64,000 nt of DNA from contig NZ_CP118269.1 of assembly GCF_030062155.1 (NCBI RefSeq), forward strand, positions 1,674,001 through 1,738,000, written 5' to 3'. Shown here in pieces: positions 1 to 9,384 of this stretch (position 1 is the first letter of the stretch; each line of letters begins with the position of its first letter). Under the pieces are notes generated by a model. That model saw only the letters and a program-made list of their open reading frames with translations, did not search any database and was not told the origin of the DNA. The DNA is from Pantoea sp. Lij88 (lineage in GTDB: Bacteria; Pseudomonadota; Gammaproteobacteria; Enterobacterales; Enterobacteriaceae). The position numbers and the translations under genes were made by a program.

Positions 1-40
1 GGCACACTGTGGGTGCCAGACATCTTCAGCGCAGCACTGA

Positions 41-364
41 TTACAGCTCGTTTTTAATGCAAAATTCTTCCCAGCTCATCCCCAGTGACTCAGCATGAGA
101 CTTGAGATAGGTCTCGATCGCTTCAGCCGCCACCGCTTTATCCGGCTCAGCCAGCTGAATAGAGAAAATCATCCCATCCAGATTCTTCTGACGCAAAAAG
201 GCCGCATAGATGCGTTCGGCATGCCATTCGCGCAGCTGTCGCAGTGACAGATTAGCGGCACGGGCATCGCTCTCGGTTAATTCATCCAGTGCAGACTGAA
301 AGTCGGGATGCGCGGTAAAAAACATCTCGCGTGCCTGGGCATAGTAGGCTTCTGGCGTTTTCAT
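41..364 (-). CDS. DUF6388 family small protein
   Basis: Soluble 107-residue protein of unknown function that I recognise as the DUF6388 type: mostly helical, acidic, beginning MKTPEAYYAQ and ending EEFCIKNEL. The frame stays open upstream to 514, but the ATG at 364 is preceded by AGGA with 8 bases of spacing, whereas an in-frame ATG two codons earlier is too close to it. There is no signal peptide or membrane segment. It is divergent from yedD. No function can be assigned from the sequence or its neighbours. Confidence 0.7.
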   Translation of the reverse strand: MKTPEAYYAQAREMFFTAHPDFQSALDELTESDARAANLSLRQLREWHAERIYAAFLRQKNLDGMIFSIQLAEPDKAVAAEAIETYLKSHAESLGMSWEEFCIKNEL

Positions 365-607
365 ATTCATATTCCTGAAAGTCTGTTGCAGCGCGCCAGT
401 GTAGCGGGTTGTCTCCCGCTTGTCAGGCGTGGCAGAGAACCCCATCCGCCAGCGATTTGCCGGTAAAAACGCTGACTCCTGACCTTGCTGCCGGTGAAAT
501 TGCGCTGTAATCACAGGCTGCGTCGTGTTTGAACACCCAGATATCTTGCGTAACGCGGTGGAAAAATTATAACGTAGCCGCCATTGACGTGATCTTAGGG
601 ATTAAAC

Positions 608-1081
608 ATGAAAAAGTGGATGCTGATTGCCGCGATGGCACTGAGTGGCTGTGCGCAAATCAACGATTATGAAAACGCGGTGCAGACGCCGGCGCCCGCT
701 GATCTGCAGGGAACCTGGCAAACTGTCGGCCCACAGAGCAGCCTGATCAACGACAAGGCGATAGCCAGCGTGATCATTAATGCGGATGGCAGCACGCTGG
801 ATTGTCGTCAGTGGATGCGGGTGATCGCGAAGCCGGGCAAACTGACGCGTCTCGACGGCGATTATGTCAATGTGACACGTCAGCTGCGGGTGATGCCGCT
901 GGTGGTGGAGAATGGTGAACTGAGTTACGACCGGCTGACCCTGCGTAAAGTGGCGCGTCCGACCGTCGAGTGTCAGCAGGCACTGGATGAAGTGGCGAAG
1001 CAGCCAAAAGCCGCCGTGATTCAGAACATCGAACCGCAACTGCTGCGCACCCCGATTACAGAAAACAACGCGAAGTCTTAA
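608..1081 (+). CDS. yedD: YedD-like outer membrane lipoprotein
   Basis: A 157-residue lipoprotein. The N-terminus is a lipoprotein signal with lipobox LSGC and the lipidated Cys at residue 15; the next residue is Ala, which favours outer-membrane sorting. The rest is a small soluble domain (starting with a QGTW motif near residue 34) matching enterobacterial YedD. Its position beside amyA and fliT is the same as in E. coli, which supports the name. Function is not known. It shares a bidirectional terminator with amyA. Confidence 0.85.
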   Translation: MKKWMLIAAMALSGCAQINDYENAVQTPAPADLQGTWQTVGPQSSLINDKAIASVIINADGSTLDCRQWMRVIAKPGKLTRLDGDYVNVTRQLRVMPLVVENGELSYDRLTLRKVARPTVECQQALDEVAKQPKAAVIQNIEPQLLRTPITENNAKS

Positions 1082-1092
1082 CCGCCTGTCCA

Positions 1093-1153
1093 TAAAAAAA
1101 CCGCCCCGGCCGGGCAGAGCGCACTTACGCTCTTGCCTGCCGGGGCGGTTTTC
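1093..1153. terminator. bidirectional terminator between yedD and amyA
   Basis: A 10-bp stem CCGCCCCGGC (1101-1110) pairs with GCCGGGGCGG (1139-1148), with a partly paired interior and A-rich and T-rich flanks on the two sides. It lies between the convergent stops of yedD and amyA, so it can serve both. Confidence 0.85.
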
Positions 1154-1185
1154 GTTTTCACGGCGTCACTAATTCTGCCACTGAC

Positions 1186-2667
1186 TTACTCTGCAACCAC
1201 CCAGACGCTGACGCTGCCACCGTTACAGGCAAATACCGCGGTGCCGTGCTCATCGGCGGTAACCGTTTCTTCACGGTTCCCCAGATGATCGCGCCAGACC
1301 TTACCGGCAAAACCTTCACCCATCGGCACGCTTTTTTCGCCCGCATCGCCGTTCGACATGATGACGACACAACCCGGCTGCGTTTCAGTGCCGCTGCGGC
1401 TGAACGCCACGCAGTTGGGATGATCGAAATAGTCGGTCTGTACGCCCCAGCCATACTGCTGGCGCGCCCGGATTAACCCTTCCAGCTCCGGGATCACCGG
1501 CATCTCAATTTTGTACGTCTCGCCGTCGCCGCCTTCATCTTCATAGGTCGCCCCGAACAGATCGGGATAGAAAATGGTAGGGACACCCTGTTCACGCAGC
1601 AGGATGAGCGCATAGGCCAGCGGTTTAAACCAGGCTTCAACCGGCGCTTCCAGCGACTGCAGCGGCTGGGTATCGTGGTTGGCCACGATGGTCACAGCAT
1701 GCCACGGGTCAGCCACGACCAGCGAGTTGGCAAAAATCTGGCTCATATCGTAGGCGCTGCCTGCGGTGGAGGCCTGATGGAAGTTCATGTGCAGTGGCGC
1801 ATCAAACAGCATGGTTTTGCCTTCCACCTGATGCACATACTCCTGCAGCTTCTCGGTTTCAAACGACCAGTACTCCGCGACGATAAACATCGACTCCTCA
1901 GCGACTTCCTGAATATGCTCGATCCACTCTTTGTAGAACCAGGCCGGGATATGTTTTACCGCATCCAGACGAAAGCCGGTGCAGGGTACCTGTTCCATCA
2001 CCCAGCGCGCCCAGTATTTCAGCTCTTCCCTGACCGCGTTGTTGCGGAAATCGATGTTGGCGCCCATCAGATAGTCGAAGTTGCCCAGCTCGTTATCGAC
2101 CTGATCGTTCCAGCCTTCGGCGGTGTAGTCATTGATGATTTTGAATACGCCGTTTTCGTCCGGATTTTCGATGTGGTCTACGCCGCTAAAGCATTTGTGG
2201 TCCCAGACAAATTTTGAATATTCTCCGGCGCGGGCCGGGAAGGTGAATTTAGTCCAGGCTTCGCATTCGACGACCTCGTCGTAAATTTCGTCGCGGTTAT
2301 CCGGATTGACGCGGTTCACGCTGATCGCCTCTTTCTCATCAGCGCCCATTTTATGGTTCAGCACCACATCCAGCAGCACGCCAACGTTGTGGCTGCGAAG
2401 GGCTTCTGTCGCTGCCAGTAATTGCGTTTTGTCGCCATATTTGGTGGCAACGCCACCTTTCTGATCAAATTCCCCCAGGTCGAACAGATCGTAGCTGTCG
2501 TAACCGACAGAATAGCCACCAGAACCCCCTTTGTAACACGGTGGCAACCACGCCATGGTGATACCAATTTCGCTGAGCCAGGCCGCGCGATCGGCGACTT
2601 CCGGCCACAGTTTGCTGCCATCCGGGTAATACCAATGGAAAAACTGTAATAACGTTGGGTTTTGCAT
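1186..2667 (-). CDS. amyA: cytoplasmic alpha-amylase
   Basis: Glycoside hydrolase family 13 alpha-amylase that cleaves alpha-1,4 glucans inside the cell; it has no signal peptide. It is 493 residues, close to the 495 of E. coli AmyA. The catalytic triad is visible: nucleophile Asp in GFRLDAVKH (about 235), acid/base Glu in VAEYWSFE (about 265) and Asp in NHDTQ (about 332). The frame opens with a GTG three codons earlier, but GGAG lies 8 bases before the ATG at 2667, so [12 protein letters not shown] is taken as the start, as in E. coli. The amyA-fliT neighbourhood is conserved. Confidence 0.95.
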   Translation of the reverse strand: MQNPTLLQFFHWYYPDGSKLWPEVADRAAWLSEIGITMAWLPPCYKGGSGGYSVGYDSYDLFDLGEFDQKGGVATKYGDKTQLLAATEALRSHNVGVLLDVVLNHKMGADEKEAISVNRVNPDNRDEIYDEVVECEAWTKFTFPARAGEYSKFVWDHKCFSGVDHIENPDENGVFKIINDYTAEGWNDQVDNELGNFDYLMGANIDFRNNAVREELKYWARWVMEQVPCTGFRLDAVKHIPAWFYKEWIEHIQEVAEESMFIVAEYWSFETEKLQEYVHQVEGKTMLFDAPLHMNFHQASTAGSAYDMSQIFANSLVVADPWHAVTIVANHDTQPLQSLEAPVEAWFKPLAYALILLREQGVPTIFYPDLFGATYEDEGGDGETYKIEMPVIPELEGLIRARQQYGWGVQTDYFDHPNCVAFSRSGTETQPGCVVIMSNGDAGEKSVPMGEGFAGKVWRDHLGNREETVTADEHGTAVFACNGGSVSVWVVAE

Positions 2668-2768
2668 GTACCACACTCCAGGGGATGATGAAAATCAAGT
2701 ATGGAGTAAGCGGCAGAAAAGAGACGCCGCGCAGAGAAATAAATCTGGCGGCGTAGCAGAGCAGGGGA

Positions 2769-3134
2769 TCAGGAGAGGGTTTCGCGCGGTACCATGACTA
2801 AGCCGCCCTGACTGCTGTAGGCGGACATGACCGATTTCTGACGGGTGTTCTGACCCACCAGCGAGGCCAGCTCATCCATTCTCGCCTGCAGCAGACGTTT
2901 CACTTCGCATTCGTTATCCAGAATACGGCGCAGCACCGGGCGTAACTGCTCCTGCGTCTGCGACGAGGGCGATACGGCGTCTGTCGATTCAGCTAAGTTC
3001 TGCACCGCACTGACATACTCCATCTCCCTGCTGATCAATTCATCCCATTCGCCCTGTGCTGCATGACGCAGCATTCCCTGGCTGAGATCGAGTAACTGTT
3101 GGTAAACGGTAATCAGATGCGGTGCAGTAGTCAT
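2769..3134 (-). CDS. fliT: flagellar export chaperone FliT
   Basis: Helical cytoplasmic chaperone of 121 residues, the usual family length. FliT binds the filament cap protein FliD and, in Salmonella, also binds FlhC to inhibit FlhDC. The start at 3134 overlaps the fliS stop by one base (TAATG), implying translational coupling; the frame is open upstream inside fliS but that part is not expected to be used. It is the last gene of fliDST. Confidence 0.92.
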   Translation of the reverse strand: MTTAPHLITVYQQLLDLSQGMLRHAAQGEWDELISREMEYVSAVQNLAESTDAVSPSSQTQEQLRPVLRRILDNECEVKRLLQARMDELASLVGQNTRQKSVMSAYSSQGGLVMVPRETLS

Positions 3135-3544
3135 TAAACGGCGTCCTGAATCATTGAGTGAACCACTTCTTTCCACGCGTCCGCGATATTGCGCAGCAGG
3201 CCTTCGACCTCCTCGACCGCTGCAACATCATTGTGCAGGTTGGCATGCAACAGGCGACGCGTCATGTAGTTGTAAAGATCCAGCAGATTGTCTGCCAGCT
3301 CATCACCACGGTTTTCAGTCAGACCCTCTTTCAGGCCCGCTTCGATAATATTGATTGCTTTGGAAATAGAGCTGCCTTTGCCTTCAATATTGCCATCCTG
3401 CATAAACAGACGGGCGCGGATTAACGCGCTCAGTGCACCGTCGAACAGCATACCAACCAGCTGCTGCTGGGTGGCGCTCATGACGGCGCTTTCGACGCCA
3501 ATTTTTGCATAGGCTTTGGTGCCTGTAGCGCTGTACATGGTCAC
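3134..3544 (-). CDS. fliS: flagellin chaperone FliS
   Basis: 136-residue four-helix export chaperone that binds the C-terminus of flagellin and prevents premature polymerisation. It begins with the family-typical [19 protein letters not shown] pattern and contains the LYNYMTRRL segment. It lies 2 bases downstream of fliD and overlaps fliT by one base, so the three genes form one transcription unit. Confidence 0.96.
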   Translation of the reverse strand: MTMYSATGTKAYAKIGVESAVMSATQQQLVGMLFDGALSALIRARLFMQDGNIEGKGSSISKAINIIEAGLKEGLTENRGDELADNLLDLYNYMTRRLLHANLHNDVAAVEEVEGLLRNIADAWKEVVHSMIQDAV

Positions 3545-3546
3545 TC

Positions 3547-4962
3547 CTATGATTTATTAGAACTTGAGGTATCGAACTGTTGTGTCAGATACGTACTGGT
3601 CGAGTTGAGTTTGCTGATGGCCATATCCAGCTGGGTAAACTGTGTCTTGTAACGTGCGATATCCGCGTCAATGCGATCGCTGGTGGTGTTATACAGGGCG
3701 GTTAAGTTATTCAGTGTCTTGCTGACGCCATCGGTAGCGGCCTGAACAATCCCTTTAGACGATAACCAGCCCGTGACGTTAGTCGCGATTTTTGTGGTAA
3801 TACCGGTGGTTTTACCGTCGCCCACGATCATCTCTTTTACGCCTGCGGCATCTTTATCCAGCGCAGCGCTGACCTTCGTCGCATCAATTTTCAATGAACC
3901 GGTCTGAGGATCGGTGGTGATGCCAATCTGTCCCAGCGATTTGTAGGAAGAGGAGCTCTGCGCATTGGTCAGCATGCTTTTCAGCTGCGTTTCAATCGTG
4001 CGCAATGTGCTGTCACCAATCAGGGCACCATTACTGGAGTCCTGAGAGTCCGTATTGGTATCAACCTTGGTGTATTTGGTCAGGGTATTGAACTGATCCA
4101 GCAACGAGTTATAGGCATCGACCCAGGCGCTGATGGCGCTTGACGCTTTTGAGGTGTCTTTAGTAATCGTCAGCGTCTGAGCGCCCGTTGTCTGCGCGGT
4201 CAGATTTAAGGTAATGCCTTCCAGCGCATCACTGATCTGATTGCTGCTGTTCTCAATCGCAACGTTGTTGACCGTAAGCTGGGCATTCTGTGCCGCAACG
4301 CTCTGCGTCATCGGATTGCTGCTGGCTGAGGCATCAAAGCCCACAATTCCCTGCAGCGTGCTGTCGCCGGTGACGGCAATCGTTGCTACCGCATTATCGC
4401 TGCCGGTTTTGTTAGCACTCATGGAAAGGCGGAAGCTGCCATCCGACACCTTAATAATGGTAGCGGTGACACCGGCATTGGCGCCGTTGATAGCATCACG
4501 CATACCGGTCAGCGAAGTCTGATCGCTGGAGAGGGTTACGCTTTTGCTGGAACCATCTTTTAAGGTAATCGCGATACTGCGGCTGGCCACAGAACTGTCG
4601 CCCAGTGCGGCGGTGTTGCTGCTCTGCACGGAGGAGGTCAGAACCTGCGCCTGCGCCAGCTGCGTCACGTTAATGGCGTATTTACCGGCCACGGTGCTGC
4701 CAGAGGTCGTCGCACTAAATGACGTCGAGCTGCTGACCGCGGTGGTGGCGGTAAACAGGTCGGCACTGTTCAGCTTGGTGTTCGCGGTTTGGAACGTCGT
4801 CAGTGAACTTTTCAGCGTCGCATAGGCACTGAGCTTGGCCGTATAAGCCGTCTGCTGTTTAGAAATGGGTGTAAGTGCAGCTTTTTCAGCGGTGGTCAAA
4901 CTGTCAAGCATGGTGCTGAGTGGCAGGCCGGAGCCCACACCGAGATTGCTTATACTAGCCAT
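3547..4962 (-). CDS. fliD: flagellar filament cap protein FliD
   Basis: Hook-associated protein 2, the filament cap that guides flagellin polymerisation at the filament tip. It is 471 residues, Ser/Thr/Ala-rich, with low-aromatic sequence typical of exported axial proteins. The conserved N-terminus (ISNLGVGSGLPL) and the C-terminal helical region (about 370-465) are present. It is divergent from fliC, with a minus-strand sigma-28 promoter at 5005-5031 about 45 bases upstream of the start. Confidence 0.96.
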   Translation of the reverse strand: MASISNLGVGSGLPLSTMLDSLTTAEKAALTPISKQQTAYTAKLSAYATLKSSLTTFQTANTKLNSADLFTATTAVSSSTSFSATTSGSTVAGKYAINVTQLAQAQVLTSSVQSSNTAALGDSSVASRSIAITLKDGSSKSVTLSSDQTSLTGMRDAINGANAGVTATIIKVSDGSFRLSMSANKTGSDNAVATIAVTGDSTLQGIVGFDASASSNPMTQSVAAQNAQLTVNNVAIENSSNQISDALEGITLNLTAQTTGAQTLTITKDTSKASSAISAWVDAYNSLLDQFNTLTKYTKVDTNTDSQDSSNGALIGDSTLRTIETQLKSMLTNAQSSSSYKSLGQIGITTDPQTGSLKIDATKVSAALDKDAAGVKEMIVGDGKTTGITTKIATNVTGWLSSKGIVQAATDGVSKTLNNLTALYNTTSDRIDADIARYKTQFTQLDMAISKLNSTSTYLTQQFDTSSSNKS

Positions 4963-5004
4963 GTTAATTCCTTTATAAGGTCGACAGAGAAATTGATACC
5001 TGGG

Positions 5005-5031
5005 TTATCGGCCTTGAATAAGGAAAGTTTA
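5005..5031 (-). promoter_or_regulatory. sigma-28 (FliA) promoter of fliDST
   Basis: Reading the minus strand, TAAACTTT-N11-GCCGATAA, one mismatch to the class III consensus TAAAGTTT-N11-GCCGATAA. It is correctly placed and oriented for fliD. Confidence 0.9.
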
Positions 5032-5114
5032 AAGTTATTTGCCTTAGGGTAATGAGGTAAATAAGCACTATAGAGAAGGGTAATTCAGCGGCTAGAAAAT
5101 TAATGAATTAAGTC

Positions 5115-5141
5115 TAAAGAAGTTCGGGCCGATGGCGATAA
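5115..5141 (+). promoter_or_regulatory. sigma-28 (FliA) promoter of fliC
   Basis: TAAAGAAG-N11-GGCGATAA matches the class III promoter with exact 11-base spacing. It predicts a leader of about 150 bases before the fliC ATG at 5299. Together with the fliD promoter 84 bases away it forms a back-to-back class III control region. Confidence 0.9.
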
Positions 5142-5298
5142 CTTAAAACGTGACAGGTTGAAGCAGAAAAATTCGCCTGGTACTAAAAAAATTCTAAAGG
5201 TTGTTAAACGGCAGACGATAACAACTTTGACGGCGCTGAAGCCGGCGGGTTGAAGCCCACACCTTAACCGAAAGACTTGATTAACAGGAAAATTCATC

Positions 5299-6627
5299 AT
5301 GGCCCAAGTCATTAATACCAACAGCCTCTCGCTGATCACTCAGAACAACATCAACAAGAACCAGTCAGCTCTGTCTACTTCAATGGAGCGTCTGTCTTCT
5401 GGTTTACGTATCAACAGCGCGAAAGATGACGCTGCTGGTCAGGCAATTGCCAACCGTTTCACCTCTAACATCAAGGGCCTGACTCAGGCTGCTCGTAACG
5501 CCAACGACGGTATCTCTGCTGCGCAGACTACTGAAGGCGCGCTGTCAGAAATCAACAACAACTTACAGCGTGTTCGTGAGCTGACTGTACAGTCTCAGAA
5601 CGGCACCAACTCTGATTCTGACCTGTCTTCAATCCAGGACGAAATCAAATCACGTCTGAGCGAAATCGACCGCGTATCTGGTCAGACTCAGTTCAACGGC
5701 GTGAACGTGCTGGCTAAAGACGGCGCAATGAAAATTCAGGTCGGCGCAAACGACGGCGAAACCATCAACATCGACCTGAAGAAGATTGACTCTTCTACTC
5801 TGGGCCTGTCTGGTTTCTCAGTTTCTAAAAACGCACTGAAAACCAGCGATTCTATTACTCAGATTGGCGACACCAGCGGCAAAATGGCGACAGTTGACCT
5901 GTCAGACGTTGCTACCAAACTGGGTGTTGATGCCAGCTCTCTGTCACTGCACAACGTGCTGGACAAAGATGGCGCTTCAACCTCTAACTACGTTGTTACC
6001 TCTGGTAGCGATAACTACGCTGTTTCTGTAGATAAAACTGCAGGTACTGGCGGCAAAGTTGAGCTGAACACGACTACTGTTAAATACAATGACGCAGTTA
6101 ACGGTGTTTCTGGCGCAACTCAGGCTGGTCAGTTCGTTAAAGTTGGCGCTGACAGCACCGGTTCTGCAGTAGGCTTCGTAACTGTCCAGGGTAAAAACTA
6201 CGTTGCTGGCGCAACGGGTACTGGTACTGATGTTCTTGCGAACAGCGGTTCAACGACTCCTACTGATGTTAAAACCGGCGACACCACTCCTATCGAACTG
6301 AGTTCGAAAGGCGCAACTGTTGCTACCGCACAGTTCGCAGGTGCAGCAACTAACGATCCACTGGCTATGCTGGACAAAGCTATCGCATCTGTCGATACCT
6401 TCCGTTCAAGCCTGGGTGCGGTACAGAACCGTCTGAACTCAGCGGTGACTAACCTGAACAACACCACCACTAACCTGTCTGCTGCACAGTCTCGTATTCA
6501 GGATGCTGACTACGCAACTGAAGTTTCCAACATGTCTAAAGCACAGATCGTGCAGCAGGCTGGTAACTCAGTATTGTCTAAAGCTAACCAGGTTCCACAG
6601 CAGGTTCTGTCTCTGCTGCAGGGCTAA
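5299..6627 (+). CDS. fliC: flagellin
   Basis: Filament subunit of 442 residues. The N-terminal D0/D1 region (about 1-170: MAQVINTNSLSLITQNN, RLSSGLRINSAKDDAAGQAIANRF) and C-terminal D1/D0 region (about 350-442, ending VLSLLQG) are strongly conserved. The central region (about 175-345) is variable, Ala/Gly/Thr/Val-rich and shorter than in Salmonella FliC. There is no Cys. The core holds several Lys residues, relevant because fliB follows. FliS (export) and FliD (cap) are encoded just across the divergent promoter. Confidence 0.98.
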   Translation: MAQVINTNSLSLITQNNINKNQSALSTSMERLSSGLRINSAKDDAAGQAIANRFTSNIKGLTQAARNANDGISAAQTTEGALSEINNNLQRVRELTVQSQNGTNSDSDLSSIQDEIKSRLSEIDRVSGQTQFNGVNVLAKDGAMKIQVGANDGETINIDLKKIDSSTLGLSGFSVSKNALKTSDSITQIGDTSGKMATVDLSDVATKLGVDASSLSLHNVLDKDGASTSNYVVTSGSDNYAVSVDKTAGTGGKVELNTTTVKYNDAVNGVSGATQAGQFVKVGADSTGSAVGFVTVQGKNYVAGATGTGTDVLANSGSTTPTDVKTGDTTPIELSSKGATVATAQFAGAATNDPLAMLDKAIASVDTFRSSLGAVQNRLNSAVTNLNNTTTNLSAAQSRIQDADYATEVSNMSKAQIVQQAGNSVLSKANQVPQQVLSLLQG

Positions 6628-6646
6628 TCGCCTACAACCCTCATTC

Positions 6647-6674
6647 AAAACCCCGCCTCGGCGGGGTTTTTTTT
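6647..6674 (+). terminator. fliC terminator
   Basis: AACCCCGCC/GGCGGGGTT stem with a CTC-type short loop followed by eight T, 20 bases after the fliC stop. It would separate fliC from fliB transcriptionally. Confidence 0.92.
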
Positions 6675-6787
6675 ATGCGTATGATTAGCATGTTTTTACC
6701 CTGTTTCTCAGTCAATCGATCCCTCTCTGATAATTTATCCTGACAACATACCTTATTCTTTTAAGTGCCTCTGTTGAGCAGGTAAAA

Positions 6788-7990
6788 ATGAAAAATATTA
6801 CTGTTGTGGAACCGCTTTTTGTCAGTGCCTTTCAATGTATTGGCAGTGAATGTCGCGATCACTGCTGCAAAGGCTGGAATATCAATCTGGATAAGCCGAC
6901 GGTTAATCGCTATTTAAAATCGTCGCAGATCGAAATAAAAACCCTGGCCGTTGAAAACATCGATATCACCCGAAAAAGCTATGCCAGTTGGGGCACCATG
7001 AAGCTGACTGCATCAGGCAACTGCGCGTTTATGGATGAATCCCGTCTGTGCAAAGTCCACGCCAGTCTGGGCGCCTCCGCACTGAGCAATACCTGCGCCA
7101 CCTATCCCAGAAAGTCCCGAATTTTCAAAACTGAGCAGCAAAAGACCCTGATGATTTCCTGTCCTGAGGCGGCCCGGCAGTTGTTAACCTCACCTGATGC
7201 GATGCTATTTGAGGAGACAATTAAACCTCAGGCTGAAACCTTCAAAGCGAAAAATCTCGATCAGCAAAAAAAGTTGCTGAATCTAATGTGTCTGAATATT
7301 GTTAAAGTCAGTGCTGAAAAGCTTGATGAAGGGTTCTACGCGCTGACGAGTTTTCTGCTGGGTGCTGAAAGAATAAGCCCTGAAAAAGATTGGCTGGAAC
7401 AGATGGAACGCCATTTTTCTGCCGTGCTCGATAGTCTGGCTCAGGGCCATATCAGACAGCAGCTTGATCAGGTAAAGCCTGACCATAACCTGCAATGGTC
7501 TTTACTGATGAGATTGCAGGGCTGGTTCGGCGGAATGACGCACAAGCGGGCATTTCCTACCCTCTATCACTACCTCAATAAGCTGATTTACATTCAGACT
7601 GAAGGCGCTAAAACCGACCATGTCAGTCAGCCGATGATCCGGCTGGATACCGTCTGGCAGAAACAGGTTATGCCGTGGCTGGCTGAACGTCCGTGGATAA
7701 TGAATAACTATATTCAGTACCGCATTTATGAGGATTTTTTCCCTAACGACGAAAGTCGCAGCCCGTTGATGAGTTTGTATCTTCTGACGGCAGAATGGTT
7801 CCTGCTTAAATCACTGATAGCCGCCACTGTTGAATTAGTCGGAACCATTGATGAGGAAGATATTATTAATATCATTTACAGCTTCCACTCGATAACCAAA
7901 CATAATCCAGAGTCGGTGATGGCGTTCGTCGCCGAGATTAACAAGGTTAAGGTCAATGACGATCTGTCACTGATTTATCTGCTGAAATAA
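6788..7990 (+). CDS. fliB: flagellin lysine N-methylase FliB
   Basis: 400-residue FliB-family protein, known in Salmonella to methylate Lys side chains of flagellin. The N-terminus carries the family's Cys cluster (Cys17, 22, 26, 27 in CIGSECRDHCCKGW) and further conserved Cys at 79, 88, 103 and 125; such clusters are consistent with metal or Fe-S binding. The C-terminal half is helical. It lies directly downstream of fliC as a separate unit after a strong terminator, with start ATG at 6788 behind a weak GCAGGT-type site. Codon use looks slightly more AT-rich than fliC. Confidence 0.9.
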   Translation: MKNITVVEPLFVSAFQCIGSECRDHCCKGWNINLDKPTVNRYLKSSQIEIKTLAVENIDITRKSYASWGTMKLTASGNCAFMDESRLCKVHASLGASALSNTCATYPRKSRIFKTEQQKTLMISCPEAARQLLTSPDAMLFEETIKPQAETFKAKNLDQQKKLLNLMCLNIVKVSAEKLDEGFYALTSFLLGAERISPEKDWLEQMERHFSAVLDSLAQGHIRQQLDQVKPDHNLQWSLLMRLQGWFGGMTHKRAFPTLYHYLNKLIYIQTEGAKTDHVSQPMIRLDTVWQKQVMPWLAERPWIMNNYIQYRIYEDFFPNDESRSPLMSLYLLTAEWFLLKSLIAATVELVGTIDEEDIINIIYSFHSITKHNPESVMAFVAEINKVKVNDDLSLIYLLK

Positions 7991-8271
7991 TCCCGGATGG
8001 CGCAGATTCAGGAACGTGCAGCAACCGCCTGTTCCTGCCTCGGCGGCTAACCGTAAACATCGCCGCTGGCGTGCCGGTTTATTTTCACACCGTCACGCCA
8101 GGGCATTGGTACGCGATAGTCAGTCAACCACTGTCCAGAACCCTGACCACACTGGTGCAGGCGCGTTTTCTCTCACCCCTTAACACCCAACCTCGTTACA
8201 GTTCCCCCTCAGACTGCCGATAACTCTCTACAGAACAACATCCTTAATGATTTTCACTTTGTGGAGTGTCT

Positions 8272-9240
8272 ATGCGCTTCAATTATGACCTGTTACCGGG
8301 CGAGCGGCTGACCTTCGAAGAGATCGCCCGGCGTTATGCCTTGCAATATCCTGATGACAAAGAGTTAACCGCGCGCGCCTTGCTGAGTCCGTCAACCGGC
8401 CTGCGCACGCTGAAAATCCGTGCCGTTTTCGCGCAGGAGGAGAGCAACAGTCCGCTGGAGGATCTGCTCTTCATCACGCATGACAATGAACGTAAAAATT
8501 ACCTGCGTCGCTTTGAGCACTACCTGAAGCAGAATCTCTCTTTTCTCTATTTCCGTCGCAGCGAGAACGAGAAGCGTGAAAACCTGTGGAAGGTGATGGG
8601 CAGCAGCCAGGTCTTCGCGATGATCGATCCGCAATCTGCCACGGCACAAAATCTGCTGAACAGTCGCGGCTACAAACTGGTGATGATGCATCAGGATGAT
8701 GATGACGCTTACTGGCAGCTCTTCAGTCCGCAGGCGGATCCCTGTTTTCCGCAGTCGCAGCGCATTCAGTTCATCGTGGTCCTGAGCACGCCGCAGCACA
8801 AAGTCCCGGTGGCGGTCATGCCGGGAACGGAAGTCGGGCGTCGCGTCAAAGCACGGGTGTTGCAGCGCGCCAGTCAGGCGGAATTCAACGCCGGTGTCAA
8901 AGCCCGCTATGGAGCCTGTGTGATGACCGGAACCGAGCTGACCGAACGCCCCGGCTGGCCGTGGGTGGAAGCCTGCCATATCGACACGCTGGAAGGGGAT
9001 GACGGCGTGCTGGCCGATAACAGTATCGATAACGGCCTGTTTTTACGCAGTGATTTACAGCGTCTGTTTATTAACCGACTGATTAGCATTAATGGTGAGT
9101 CGGGAGAGATTCAGGTGCATCCTGGCGAGGAGGCGCGACAGCATATTGCGCCCTGGTATCAGGAGCTGGATGGTCGTATCTGCAGCCTGTGGGCCGCTGT
9201 GCCACCCGCCACGCGGCAACGGCTGCGCGCCCGTCGTTAA
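8272..9240 (+). CDS. HNH endonuclease family protein
   Basis: 322-residue protein with a C-terminal HNH_2-type nuclease core (about 205-270): RYGACVMTG (Cys near 216), EACHI (His near 236), then SIDNGLFLRSDLQRLF with Asn and Asp. The N-terminal about 190 residues show no domain I recognise. GTG at 8266 is also in frame, but TGGAG lies 5 bases before ATG 8272, so that start is chosen. It sits alone between fliB and fliA on the same strand with non-coding flanks on both sides. Stand-alone HNH_2 proteins occur in restriction and defence settings; no partner methylase or toxin is adjacent, so its role is open. Confidence 0.85.
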   Translation: MRFNYDLLPGERLTFEEIARRYALQYPDDKELTARALLSPSTGLRTLKIRAVFAQEESNSPLEDLLFITHDNERKNYLRRFEHYLKQNLSFLYFRRSENEKRENLWKVMGSSQVFAMIDPQSATAQNLLNSRGYKLVMMHQDDDDAYWQLFSPQADPCFPQSQRIQFIVVLSTPQHKVPVAVMPGTEVGRRVKARVLQRASQAEFNAGVKARYGACVMTGTELTERPGWPWVEACHIDTLEGDDGVLADNSIDNGLFLRSDLQRLFINRLISINGESGEIQVHPGEEARQHIAPWYQELDGRICSLWAAVPPATRQRLRARR

Positions 9241-9333
9241 TTCCCGCTGATGAGTGCAGAAGGATCTGCACTCTGACGTAACAAAAATGAAATAGCCTCG
9301 TTTTACCCCGCCTATTCAGTCAATCGAAAACGC

Positions 9334-9360
9334 TACAGAATTGGATAATCATGCCGATAA
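9334..9360 (+). promoter_or_regulatory. sigma-28-type promoter of fliA
   Basis: TACAGAAT-N11-GCCGATAA: perfect -10, weaker -35, correct spacing, 24 bases before the fliA start. It fits autoactivation of fliA; a class II FlhDC-dependent promoter is also expected but I cannot point to it. Confidence 0.75.
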
Positions 9361-9384
9361 CTTCATTAACGCAGGATAGTCAAC

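Noticed and set aside
602..1093. 163-codon minus-strand frame opposite yedD
   Set aside because: Mirror frame of a well-supported lipoprotein gene; His/Arg-rich translation without family features.
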